From: Gordonia mangrovi | GTDB lineage: Bacteria > Actinomycetota > Actinomycetes > Mycobacteriales > Mycobacteriaceae | Length of the DNA stretch: 64,000 nucleotides | NCBI RefSeq assembly: GCF_024734075.1 | Contig: NZ_CP102850.1 | Span: forward strand, 1,488,001 to 1,552,000 | Direction: 5' to 3' | Shown: piece by piece, positions 17,216 to 27,310 of the stretch | How positions within the stretch are numbered: position 1 is the first letter of the stretch | Layout of the letters: each line of letters begins with the position of its first letter | The notes under the pieces: model-generated | Database searches by the model: none | What the model saw: only the letters and a program-made list of their open reading frames with translations | What the model was told of the DNA's origin: nothing | Position numbers and translations under genes: made by a program

Positions 17216-17508
17216 GGCGAAACATCGTTCGCCACGAGATAGTGTTTGCGCTCGCTCATCGAGCAATGATGAACCCACATGAGGTGTCCTTCGCCTTTCG
17301 TCGCCGACTGTTCACACGTGGGCGTCGCACCAGCGACAGCACCTCGTGGCCGACCAGGCTTCCCGGCACACCGCGGACCAGTGTAGCCGAACGAATCCTC
17401 ATGGCGCACATCGATTGCCTGCGAGCACCGTAGATCTCTGTCGAAATAGTCTGCTCCACAACGGATTACCGAACCGACCCGTAGGCCGGCTCGGTTGGCT
17501 GCAGAGCG
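17216..17508. other. Intergenic region upstream of nhaA
   Basis: No convincing gene. It must contain the nhaA promoter on the minus strand. A weak hairpin (AACCGA at 17472-17477 pairing with TCGGTT at 17491-17496) lies just past the stop of the PPOX gene and could help terminate it, although no T-tract follows. I did not recognise a riboswitch. Confidence 0.4.
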
Positions 17509-17907
17509 TCAGGTCATCGACGGCGTGATCGCGATGCCCACGGTGCCCGACTTGCCGCGCCGCCATGACGACGCCGTAACCAGGGCCTTGCCCAGCAGTC
17601 CGTACTTGCGACCGATGAGTTCACGGGCGCGTTCGGTCCCCGCCGCGTCGAGAATCTCGGCCGTGCCGGTGACCGCGGCGCCGCGCCTTTTCTTCCCGCG
17701 GGCATCACAGGCCTGCACCTCGACCCGGTTGTCACGGCGGATACGTTTCACCTTCCACGACTCTGTTTCCGTCCACACCACCATGCGGCCGCCGTCCATC
17801 GCAGCCCAGATGGGCGTGGGTTTCGGCGTGCCGTCTTTGCGAAACGTGGTCAGCAGAACGTATTTGGCGTCGGCGGCCTCGCCGAATGGTGACTGCGCAT
17901 CAGACAT
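17509..17907 (-). CDS. PPOX-class F420-dependent oxidoreductase-like protein
   Basis: A 132-residue split-barrel flavin/deazaflavin-binding protein. It has the opening FGEAADAKYVLLTTFRKDG, the PTPIWAAMDGGRMVVWTE strand and the KVKRIRRDNRVEVQACDARGK segment typical of F420-dependent PPOX proteins of actinobacteria. The real start is ATG 17907 (MSDAQSPFG); the frame stays open further upstream but overlaps the next gene and is not coding there. It is 5 bases downstream of the maleate-isomerase-like gene on the same strand, so it is probably co-transcribed and hence under the operator at 18689-18702. Such proteins reduce diverse substrates with F420H2; the substrate is unknown. Confidence 0.82.
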   Translation of the reverse strand: MSDAQSPFGEAADAKYVLLTTFRKDGTPKPTPIWAAMDGGRMVVWTETESWKVKRIRRDNRVEVQACDARGKKRRGAAVTGTAEILDAAGTERARELIGRKYGLLGKALVTASSWRRGKSGTVGIAITPSMT

Positions 17908-17912
17908 GACCG

Positions 17913-18665
17913 TCAGGCTACCCGCGCGAACAGCGACTGCCCGTCGTCGGCCGACAGCGACTCGGCCACCAGCCCGGCCTCGGACAAGGTCGCCCACGCG
18001 GTGACCTGATTGGCCGACAGCACCGGCTTGCCGAGTTCGGCCTCCATCAGCCCGAGGATCTCGTAGGTCCACAGGTTGGTGCAGGACACGAAGATCGCAT
18101 CGGCGTCGGGGTGATCGGCCCGTCGGATCAGATCGCAGGTGACGGCGTACGGAATCGTCCAGATCTCGTGGTCGCGGCCCAGACCCGCCTGCGACACCAC
18201 CGTCCGGCCGGCCTCGCCGATGAAGTCGCAGAGCAGCCCGGTCAGCGCCGACGTGTACGGCGTGGCCACCGCGATCCGACTGATGTCCATCGCGTCGAGC
18301 GCGCGCACCAGCGCCTCGGATGTGGTCACCGCCGCGGTCGCGCCGGCCGCGACCATACAGTGCGACAACTCCCTGGCACCTTGCATACCGTAGACGAAAC
18401 TCCCGGACGCACAGGCATATCCGACCACCCGCGGCCCGACCGCGGTGATGCTGTGGACGGCGGCGGCGATGTCGGCGTGATTGTTGAGATCACGGCACAG
18501 GTCGACGTCGACCGGGGCATCGATGAAGCCGGTCCGCGTGAAGTAGATCGACGCCGAGTCCGGCATCCACCGCCACAGCTCACGATCGAGGGCCATGTCG
18601 AACGGACACACCATGCCGATACCCACCTGCTGCTGCGGGACGCCCGTGACCTCTACCGGTTTCAT
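17913..18665 (-). CDS. Maleate cis-trans isomerase / Asp-Glu racemase family protein (both Cys present)
   Basis: A 250-residue member of the maleate isomerase group. Both catalytic cysteines are present: C85 in VGYACASGSFVYG and C195 in AIFVSCTNLWTYEI. PVLSANQVTAWATL follows, as in bacterial maleate isomerase. That pattern supports double-bond isomerisation or racemisation of a dicarboxylic acid. It is a paralogue of the protein at 15156-15899, which has lost the second Cys. The operator palindrome GATTGT-CA-ACAATC lies 24 bases upstream of the ATG, placing this gene in the same putative regulon although nhaA intervenes. Cytoplasmic; substrate not determined. Confidence 0.82.
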   Translation of the reverse strand: MKPVEVTGVPQQQVGIGMVCPFDMALDRELWRWMPDSASIYFTRTGFIDAPVDVDLCRDLNNHADIAAAVHSITAVGPRVVGYACASGSFVYGMQGARELSHCMVAAGATAAVTTSEALVRALDAMDISRIAVATPYTSALTGLLCDFIGEAGRTVVSQAGLGRDHEIWTIPYAVTCDLIRRADHPDADAIFVSCTNLWTYEILGLMEAELGKPVLSANQVTAWATLSEAGLVAESLSADDGQSLFARVA

Positions 18666-18688
18666 GCAGGAATGATAGGACGTTGTCG

Positions 18689-18702
18689 GATTGTCAACAA
18701 TC
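18689..18702. promoter_or_regulatory. Third copy of the FCD/GntR-type operator
   Basis: GATTGTCAACAATC, a palindrome with 6-base perfect arms, is the reverse-orientation match of the core at 1038 and 15125. It lies 24 bases before the start of the maleate-isomerase-like gene, overlapping the expected promoter. Confidence 0.72.
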
Positions 18703-18871
18703 TGTGCGAGGTGACATTTGTGTTACACGATCTCCGCTGGTCAGTCGCCGATTTCGATCACAATCACACGCTCGGCACGCGGGCTCTCTCGGTGCGGGTC
18801 GGTCGGGTGAGAGCGGGTCGTCGACGGCCCACGTCACCCGACACGGCAATCGTCGCCCAACACGATCCGCG

Positions 18872-19480
18872 TCAGCCCAGTGGACCTGCGAGACGCGCCG
18901 CTGCCCGCGCCACCGCGACCCGCTCGCGCGTCACGCACTCGTACGCGTGGTCGTTGACGATCCCGCTCGCTTGCAGGAGTGCGAACATCGTGGTGGGTCC
19001 GACGAACTTCCAGCCGCGCTTCTTGAGCTCCTTGGACAGCGCCACCGACTCCGCCGAGGTGGTCTGCGACTGCGGTTCCGGTTCTGCCTCGGACTCGTAG
19101 CGCCAGAAGAACCCGGGCAGTGATCCCTGCGTATCGATCAGTTCCGCGGCCCGCCGGGCGTTGTTGATGGTCGCCTCGATCTTGCCCCGATGGCGGATGA
19201 TGCCCGCATCACCGAGGAGCCGGTCGACGTCGGCCTCGGTGAAGCGGGCCACCTTCTCGATGGAGAAGCCGGCGAACGCGGCCCGGAAGTTCTCCCGTTT
19301 GGTGAGGATGGTCCGCCAGCTCAGACCGGACTGGAAGCCCTCGAGGGCCACCCGTTCGAAGAATGCGTCGTCGCCGTGGAGAGGAAATCCCCATTCGTCG
19401 TCGTGATAGGACGTCTCCGGCTCGACCGCGGCCCAGCCGCAGCGTGTCACGCCGTCGTCTCCGGTGGTCACAAACGACAT
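18872..19480 (-). CDS. tag: DNA-3-methyladenine glycosylase I
   Basis: Base-excision repair enzyme removing 3-methyladenine from alkylated DNA. The 202-residue sequence shows RCGWAAVEPETSYHDDEWGFPLHGDDAFFERVALEGFQSGLSW, characteristic of Tag. IIRHRGKIEATINNARRA forms the helix-hairpin region, and KELKKRGWKFVGPTTMFALLQASGIVNDH carries the C-terminal zinc-binding His. The first zinc Cys is the Cys of TRCGWA. Single gene; the 206 bases upstream of the isomerase gene contain only the operator. The ATG at 19480 is the only start upstream of the conserved block. Confidence 0.95.
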   Translation of the reverse strand: MSFVTTGDDGVTRCGWAAVEPETSYHDDEWGFPLHGDDAFFERVALEGFQSGLSWRTILTKRENFRAAFAGFSIEKVARFTEADVDRLLGDAGIIRHRGKIEATINNARRAAELIDTQGSLPGFFWRYESEAEPEPQSQTTSAESVALSKELKKRGWKFVGPTTMFALLQASGIVNDHAYECVTRERVAVARAAARLAGPLG

Positions 19481-19534
19481 GGCTACTCCTCTGTTCGGCG
19501 GACGATCGGCACCCTACCGGGTGGCTACGACACG

Positions 19535-20356
19535 TCAGGCCGACGCGGTGATCGGCATCTGCAGCTCGGTCTGCCACTTCTGCTCCGGCTCCGGATGGCT
19601 GACCAGATACACCTCGCGGGCGGTGCCGTCGGTGACGTACCCGTTGTCCTCGATCCAGGTCGCCAAGGTCTGGTATCCCTCGCCGATGTTGGCCATCTCG
19701 CCGTGATGCACGTAGGCGGCGACCTGCTCCTGCGCCGGCAGCGTGGAGACCTCGAGGCCGTCGACGCTCACGTCGTCGGCGACGGTGCACGCCGCGCTGA
19801 CCGACAGCTTTCCGTCGGCGGTGGGCGCGTAGGTCGCGACGATCGGTCCCGCGGGCTCGACCCCGGACGGCCCCAGAATGGCGAACAGTTCGCCGAACAG
19901 CCGTTGGATGACGGGTCCGACGTCGGCGGAGTCGGTGCTCTCGGCGACGCCGGTGACCGACGCGATGCGTAGGGCGTCGACGGATTTCACGGTGACGGAA
20001 CTGGTGCTCATGGTGCCTTCCCTCTCGATCATCCGGAGTCTCGCCTCGATGCGTCGGAGCCGGTCGGTGTCGGCCTCGATCTGGGCGGCCACCTGCGATT
20101 GCCGCAGCGTGAGCATGCCCCGCAACTCGGCGGTGTCGACGTCGGCGTCGATGATCCGGGTCACCTCCGACAAGGTGAACCCCAGATCCTTCAGCGCGAC
20201 CAGCCGATTGAGTCGGCGCAGTTGCTCGGCCTCGTAGTACCGATAGCCGGTGAACGCGTCGACCCGTGCCGGTTGCAGCAACCCGATCGAGTCGTAGTGG
20301 CGCAACATTCGCACCGACACCCGACCCATCGTGGCGAAATCTCCGATGGTGAACAT
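19535..20356 (-). CDS. MerR-family regulator with GyrI-like effector domain
   Basis: A 273-residue multidrug-sensing type regulator. The N-terminal MerR helix-turn-helix reads FTIGDFATMGRVSVRMLRHYDSIGLLQPARVD, then TGYRYYEAEQLRRLNRLVALKDLGFTL and a dimerisation coiled coil to about residue 115. The second half (VDALRIASVTGVAES...) is a GyrI-like ligand-binding domain, as in BmrR/TipA-type activators. The start is ATG 20356; an ATG eight codons upstream is less likely because it overlaps the promoter/operator at 20376-20396. It is divergent from sigK. The regulated drug or efflux gene is not obvious in the window, so it may mainly control itself. Confidence 0.88.
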   Translation of the reverse strand: MFTIGDFATMGRVSVRMLRHYDSIGLLQPARVDAFTGYRYYEAEQLRRLNRLVALKDLGFTLSEVTRIIDADVDTAELRGMLTLRQSQVAAQIEADTDRLRRIEARLRMIEREGTMSTSSVTVKSVDALRIASVTGVAESTDSADVGPVIQRLFGELFAILGPSGVEPAGPIVATYAPTADGKLSVSAACTVADDVSVDGLEVSTLPAQEQVAAYVHHGEMANIGEGYQTLATWIEDNGYVTDGTAREVYLVSHPEPEQKWQTELQMPITASA

Positions 20357-20375
20357 GACACGATCACACTCCTGT

Positions 20376-20396
20376 CTCACACGGTGTCAGGGTCAA
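20376..20396 (-). promoter_or_regulatory. Putative MerR promoter/operator
   Basis: On the minus strand a TTGACC -35 (20396-20391) is followed directly by CTGACAC-C-GTGTGAG, a 15-base dyad (20376-20390) with one mismatch inside the long spacer. This is the usual arrangement for MerR activators. It lies about 20 bases before the regulator ATG. No good -10 is visible. Confidence 0.5.
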
Positions 20397-20543
20397 GCGC
20401 TCCGAGCCATGTCCGCGTCGTTATCTTCTCGTTATCGTGCGTTGCGATCGGATCGCAGATGCATCCTCGGTGGCGCTTGCAGGGGCCGCACGCACATACC
20501 GTGGGGACATCGGAGGAGGCAGCATGATGCAACGGGATGATCG

Positions 20544-21149
20544 ATGACGGTTCTCGACAGTCCGCGCGCACCGGCGATCGGACCGGTCGCTCCGTCCGAC
20601 CTCGACCTCGCCGGCTTGCTCGGCCGCGTCGCCGACGGCGACCACACCGCCTTTGCCGAGCTCTACGATCACACCTGCGAGCGGGTGTTCGGCATGGTGC
20701 AGCGCGTGCTGCGCGATCCCGGGTACAGCGAGGAAACCACGCAAGAGGTCTACCTGCACGTGTGGCGCTCGGCCGGATCCTTCGACCCGGCCGCCGGATC
20801 GGCCCTCGCGTGGCTGATCACGCTGGCACATCGTCGTGCCGTCGACCGGGTGCGCGCGGAGGCCGCGGCACAGCGTCGGAGCACCACCTTCGGGCTCGCG
20901 TCACGACCCCGCGAAGTCGACGAGGTGTCCGACGCCGTGGAATTGCGGGCACGCCGCCGCGAGGTCCGCGACGGCATGGAGGCGCTCACCGCACTACAGC
21001 GAGAATCGGTGGAACTGGCCTACTTTCAGGGTCTGACCTACCGAGAGGTGGCGGAGCGTCTGGACATCGGGTTGCCGACGGTGAAGTCGCGCATCCGCGA
21101 CGGCATGCGCCGACTGCGGGCGCAGCTGGAGCCCGGCCAGGCCGCATAG
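20544..21149 (+). CDS. sigK: ECF RNA polymerase sigma factor, SigK type
   Basis: A 201-residue extracytoplasmic-function sigma factor. Region 2 runs from AFAELYDHTCERVFGMVQRVLRDPGYSEETTQEVYLHVW to ALAWLITLAHRRAVDRVR. Region 4 is LTALQRESVELAYFQGLTYREVAERLDIGLPTVKSRIRDGMRRL. The wording is very close to mycobacterial SigK. In mycobacteria sigK is followed by its membrane anti-sigma factor rskA. Here only 122 bases separate sigK from the convergent clpB, so no anti-sigma gene is adjacent. Control of its activity must be encoded elsewhere, or be different. It ends just before a large hairpin. Confidence 0.9.
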   Translation: MTVLDSPRAPAIGPVAPSDLDLAGLLGRVADGDHTAFAELYDHTCERVFGMVQRVLRDPGYSEETTQEVYLHVWRSAGSFDPAAGSALAWLITLAHRRAVDRVRAEAAAQRRSTTFGLASRPREVDEVSDAVELRARRREVRDGMEALTALQRESVELAYFQGLTYREVAERLDIGLPTVKSRIRDGMRRLRAQLEPGQAA

Positions 21150-21185
21150 CGAAACCCGCACTCAGCAACCCCTGCCCATGACCGA

Positions 21186-21247
21186 AATCGGCTCCCTCAG
21201 CGGGCACCGAGGGGATATCCCCTCGGACCGACCTGAGAGAGCCGATT
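21186..21247. terminator. Nested perfect hairpin between convergent sigK and clpB
   Basis: A perfect 20-base palindrome CCGAGGGGATATCCCCTCGG (21207-21226) is flanked by 6-base spacers and by 15-base outer arms (21186-21200 and 21233-21247) that pair with a single mismatch. The whole 62-base structure fills the gap between two convergent genes, so a bidirectional transcription barrier is the simplest reading. There is no T-tract on either strand. Confidence 0.6.
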
Positions 21248-21271
21248 CCAGTCAGTACCGACTCTGCCGGC

Positions 21272-23824
<2,553 letters not shown>

Positions 23825-23842
23825 GGGCGTGTACCTTTCTCT

Positions 23843-23863
23843 CTTTAGTCCAACAGGCTCAAG
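23843..23863. promoter_or_regulatory. HAIR element 1 (HspR operator) upstream of clpB
   Basis: CTTTAGT-N7-GCTCAAG matches the 21-base HAIR consensus CTTGAGT-N7-ACTCAAG at 11 of 14 arm positions. It begins 19 bases upstream of the clpB start. HspR, encoded elsewhere with dnaK in actinobacteria, is known to repress clpB through such sites. Confidence 0.68.
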
Positions 23864-23896
23864 TATGAGCCATTCGGCAGGTGTAACGCCAGCTAA

Positions 23897-23917
23897 GTTG
23901 AGTCCATTCCGCTCAAC
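23897..23917. promoter_or_regulatory. HAIR element 2 (HspR operator) upstream of clpB
   Basis: GTTGAGT-N7-GCTCAAC, 21 bases, matches the HAIR architecture with near-perfect dyad symmetry and three arm mismatches to consensus. It is 33 bases from HAIR element 1, so the two form a tandem operator. The divergent SDR gene at 24119 starts about 200 bases away and may or may not be affected. Confidence 0.65.
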
Positions 23918-24118
23918 CTTACCGACGCTATGAAGTGGGTCACACTCATGGTCGCAGCCACGCTCAACACCCGACGCTGCGCTCCCCACCCACGACGAGA
24001 AAGGGCCGAAGGTCCCACCACCGGTGGCCGAGAGCCCGACTGCAACCGCCGCCGGCCGCAATATAGTTCGGGTAGCGGCGCCGTTCGACGCGTCGCTGCT
24101 CGACGAGGAGGCGACCGG

Positions 24119-25198
24119 ATGTCAACGGTGCTGATGACAGGATTCCCCGGCTTTCTCGGATCAGCACTGTTGCCGCGTGTGCTCGCCCGCCGGTCAGGTT
24201 CGACGATGCTGTGTGTTGTTCAGGATCGCCATCTCGACACCGCTCGCGAGCGGCTCGCCACCATCGAGCAGGCCCATCCCGACATCGCCGACCGCACCGA
24301 ACTCGTCGTCGGCGACATCACCGTGGCAGGTCTGGGCCTGGGTGCCGATGCCGCACGAGATGTCGACGAGGTGTGGCACCTGGCCGCCGTGTACGACCTC
24401 GCGGTGGGACTCGAAATCGCGCAGAAGGTGAATGTCGACGGCACCGCCAACGTCATCGCGTTCTGCCAGGGACTGAGCAGACTACGCCGCCTGCAGTACG
24501 TCAGCACCTGTTATGTCAGCGGACGGTACGACGGCGAGTTCGGCGAGGACGATCTCGACGTCGGCCAGGAGTTCTACAACCACTACGAGACAACCAAGTT
24601 CGAGGCGGAGAAGCTGGTCCGGGCCGTCATCGCCGACGGGTTGCCGGCGACGATCTACCGTCCCGGCATCGTCGTCGGCGACTCCGTCACCGGCGAGACG
24701 CAGAAGTACGACGGGCCGTACTTCGTCGCCGAATTCCTGCGCCGCCAACGGTTGCCCGTCGCGATGCTGCCCGCCGTCGACAAGACGGTACGGACCTCGC
24801 TCGTGCCGCGCGACTTCGTCATCGCCGCGATGGACGAATTGTCGGTGCACGAGGCGACGGTCGGCCGCACCTACGCACTCACCGACCCCGAACCGCCGGC
24901 CGCGGCGGAGGTCGCGCAGACCTTCGCCCACCACCTCGGCAAACGGGTCGTCTACCTCCCGGTGCCGCTGGGCATCGTGCGGACCGCGCTGAACACCGTT
25001 CCCGGCCTCGAATGGGCTCTCGGCATGCCCGCCGAGGTGATCGACTACTTCTCCACCCGCACCTCGTACTCGACGACGAACACCGTCGCCGAGCTCGACG
25101 GGACCGGTGTCGAATGTCCACCGTTCGCCGACTACGCCGACCGGCTGCTCGACTTCATGCTCGCGCACCCCGCCATCGGCTCGGCCGCCATGGTCTGA
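24119..25198 (+). CDS. Fatty acyl reductase-like SDR (extended, NAD(P)-binding)
   Basis: A 359-residue extended/atypical short-chain dehydrogenase. The N-terminal Rossmann motif is [16 protein letters not shown], the dinucleotide-binding strand ELVVGDIT, and the catalytic pair [12 protein letters not shown] (YxxxK). The spacing resembles the reductase domain of fatty acyl-CoA reductases and carboxylic acid reductases (GFPGFLG is typical there). It then has a substrate domain ending SAAMV. Start ATG 24119; the frame is open further upstream but that part overlaps the clpB control region. It is followed after 30 bases by the acyl-ACP-reductase-like gene, so the two probably act together on an acyl chain. 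The substrate is inference. Confidence 0.78.
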   Translation: MSTVLMTGFPGFLGSALLPRVLARRSGSTMLCVVQDRHLDTARERLATIEQAHPDIADRTELVVGDITVAGLGLGADAARDVDEVWHLAAVYDLAVGLEIAQKVNVDGTANVIAFCQGLSRLRRLQYVSTCYVSGRYDGEFGEDDLDVGQEFYNHYETTKFEAEKLVRAVIADGLPATIYRPGIVVGDSVTGETQKYDGPYFVAEFLRRQRLPVAMLPAVDKTVRTSLVPRDFVIAAMDELSVHEATVGRTYALTDPEPPAAAEVAQTFAHHLGKRVVYLPVPLGIVRTALNTVPGLEWALGMPAEVIDYFSTRTSYSTTNTVAELDGTGVECPPFADYADRLLDFMLAHPAIGSAAMV

Positions 25199-25228
25199 CG
25201 CACCCCACCGCACAGGATCGAAATCATC

Positions 25229-27286
25229 ATGGTCGCCCACACCTCCGGACTCATCGCCAACGTCAGCCTGGCCTCGTCGCAGCGTGACTACGACGTCACC
25301 GGTAACTTCCTGCATCACCGGTTTCGCATCGTGCGACAGGGCACCGACGGCAACCTCGCCGATGCCGAGGCGTTGGCCCGGTCGTGGCAGGAGCGCGGCG
25401 CCACCGTCGTCGCGGTGACCGGCATCCGCGAGGCGCGTGCCGTCGGCCTCTACCGCGGTGACCTCGCCGCGCTGCAGAAGGTCCGGCGAGCGGTCACCGA
25501 CACGCTGGTAACCGACGGTCATCGGCTGCGGGACATCCTGCAGGAGTGGGCCATCCGCCACGTCCAAGACGAGATGCCCGGGCTCTTCAACAATGCCCGG
25601 GTGGCGGCCCTGGGGGGCGACAACCACGACCGCACGGTACGGATCCTGCGCGAGTACACCGACAACATCACCGTCGCCGACCCGCTGCTGCCCTTCGACA
25701 TCCCGGCCCGACTCGATGCGGTCCCGGCTCTCGCCATGCTCGCCGACGTCGGCACCCTGTCGATGCAGGTTCTGCCCGATCCGATCCGATCCCGAATCGG
25801 CATTCCCCACTTCGTCAACGATCGACTGATGGCGCGCACAGCCGCCCGGGAAGCCGATGTGGTGGTCGCCACCTACGAAGAGCTGGCCGGCTTCGGCCTC
25901 GAGGACCTCGCCGGCAAGACCCTGGTGACCGCCTCGATCGACGACGAGCGGCTCACCGAACTCGCCTCCCGCGGAGTGGATATGGTGATCGATGCGACGC
26001 CACAACCCTTTGCGGTCACCGTCAACGCCGCCGTCCTCGAAGCACTGATGATGGCGTCGGTGCACGAGTCCGCCGTCCTCTCCGACGACGATCTGCTCGA
26101 CATGATCACCTCGGCCGGCATCGAACCCCGGCTCCTGTTTCCGAATGGGCCCAAACGCAAGAGCCGGTTCGCGTTCGTCATCCATCCGCTCTCCCAGGAG
26201 AACTTCACGAAGGTCCAACCGCTGCGGACCATCACCGGCGTGACCCCCGCGGTGGTGACCGACACGATCGAGAAGATGCTGGCCTACGCGCCACCGTTCG
26301 TCTACAGCCACATCACCGGCATCGTCTCCCCGACCGGCGCCGAGGCCGAAGGTTGGTTGATCAGCGTCGGCGGCACTCCGAAGGAACTGATGGCGCACAG
26401 CCCCGAGTTCACCTACGCCCGCCTGCTCGCCGCCGCCGAGACGGCGAAGAAGCTCGGCGCCCAGATCATGGGGCTCGGCGCATTCACCAAGGTCGTCGGC
26501 GACGCCGGCGTCACCGTCGCGATGAAGGCGCCCCTGCCGATCACCACCGGCAACAGTTACAGCGCCTCGGGTGCCCTGTGGGCCGCCCACGACGCGCTCG
26601 ACCGCCTCGGACTCGCCGAACGCGACGAGCACGGCCGACTGAAGGGCAAGGCGATGGTCGTGGGCGCCACCGGGTCGATCGGCTCGGTGTGTGCGCGCCT
26701 GCTGGCGCTGGCCGCCGACGAACTCTGGCTCGTCTCACCGGAATCGGCGAAGCTGCTCGAACTCAAGAGCGACATCGAGCGTGCTCACCCGCGCGCCACG
26801 ATCCACGTCGCCGCGACCCCGGACGCGCAACTGCCCGAGATGGACCTGATCGTCACCGCGACCTCCGGAGCCGGCAAGCGGGTGCTCGACATCATGGCGG
26901 TCAAACCGGGGTGCATCATCACCGACGTCGCCCGTCCACTCGACCTGCCGCCCGAGGACGTCGCCAAGCGTCCCGACGTCCTCGTCATCGAGTCCGGCGA
27001 GATCGAGTTGCCCGGCACCGACGTGCACCTCGGTGACATCGGCCTGCCGCCGCATGTGGCCTACGCCTGCCTCGCCGAAACGGTCGCACTCGCGCTCGAG
27101 GGCCGCTACGAAACCTTCACCGTCGGCCGCAACATCAGCTGGGAGAAGGTGAAAGAGATCTACCAGATCGGGCTCAAGCACGGCATGAAGCTGGCGGCGA
27201 TCTCCGGCGTCAACGGGATGTTCACCGACGAGGACATCTCGCGGGTGCGGGAGTTGGCGCTGGCGCGGCGCGCGGCCGCACTCTGA
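25229..27286 (+). CDS. Two-part dehydrogenase with C-terminal acyl-ACP-reductase-like domain
   Basis: A 685-residue protein. Residues about 313-665 follow the layout of cyanobacterial long-chain acyl-ACP reductase. They show FAFVIHPLSQENF, LGAFTKVVGD, ITTGNSYSASGALWAA (438-453), the Rossmann motif VVGATGSIGS (477-486) and IITDVARPLDL. The AYACLAETVALALEG segment contains Cys614 at the place of the catalytic thioester cysteine. NISWEKV and KHGMKLAAI follow. Residues 1-312 are an additional region I do not recognise, with no membrane segment. The enzyme class makes fatty aldehyde from acyl thioesters. Together with the upstream reductase-like SDR, an acyl-thioester to aldehyde to alcohol route is plausible. 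Not experimentally supported here. Confidence 0.75.
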   Translation: MVAHTSGLIANVSLASSQRDYDVTGNFLHHRFRIVRQGTDGNLADAEALARSWQERGATVVAVTGIREARAVGLYRGDLAALQKVRRAVTDTLVTDGHRLRDILQEWAIRHVQDEMPGLFNNARVAALGGDNHDRTVRILREYTDNITVADPLLPFDIPARLDAVPALAMLADVGTLSMQVLPDPIRSRIGIPHFVNDRLMARTAAREADVVVATYEELAGFGLEDLAGKTLVTASIDDERLTELASRGVDMVIDATPQPFAVTVNAAVLEALMMASVHESAVLSDDDLLDMITSAGIEPRLLFPNGPKRKSRFAFVIHPLSQENFTKVQPLRTITGVTPAVVTDTIEKMLAYAPPFVYSHITGIVSPTGAEAEGWLISVGGTPKELMAHSPEFTYARLLAAAETAKKLGAQIMGLGAFTKVVGDAGVTVAMKAPLPITTGNSYSASGALWAAHDALDRLGLAERDEHGRLKGKAMVVGATGSIGSVCARLLALAADELWLVSPESAKLLELKSDIERAHPRATIHVAATPDAQLPEMDLIVTATSGAGKRVLDIMAVKPGCIITDVARPLDLPPEDVAKRPDVLVIESGEIELPGTDVHLGDIGLPPHVAYACLAETVALALEGRYETFTVGRNISWEKVKEIYQIGLKHGMKLAAISGVNGMFTDEDISRVRELALARRAAAL

Positions 27287-27310
27287 GCCCGGCCCCGACT
27301 GCCGGCAGCC

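Noticed and set aside
15389..17242. 617-codon plus-strand open frame across the racemase-like gene and nhaA
   Set aside because: Frame-shifted or antisense reading of two clear genes.
17471..17496. Hairpin AACCGA...TCGGTT as a terminator
   Set aside because: Short stem with a mismatch and no T-tract; mentioned only within the intergenic entry.
24482..26632. 716-codon open frame antisense to the SDR and acyl-reductase-like genes
   Set aside because: Shadow of two well-supported genes, with no motifs of its own.
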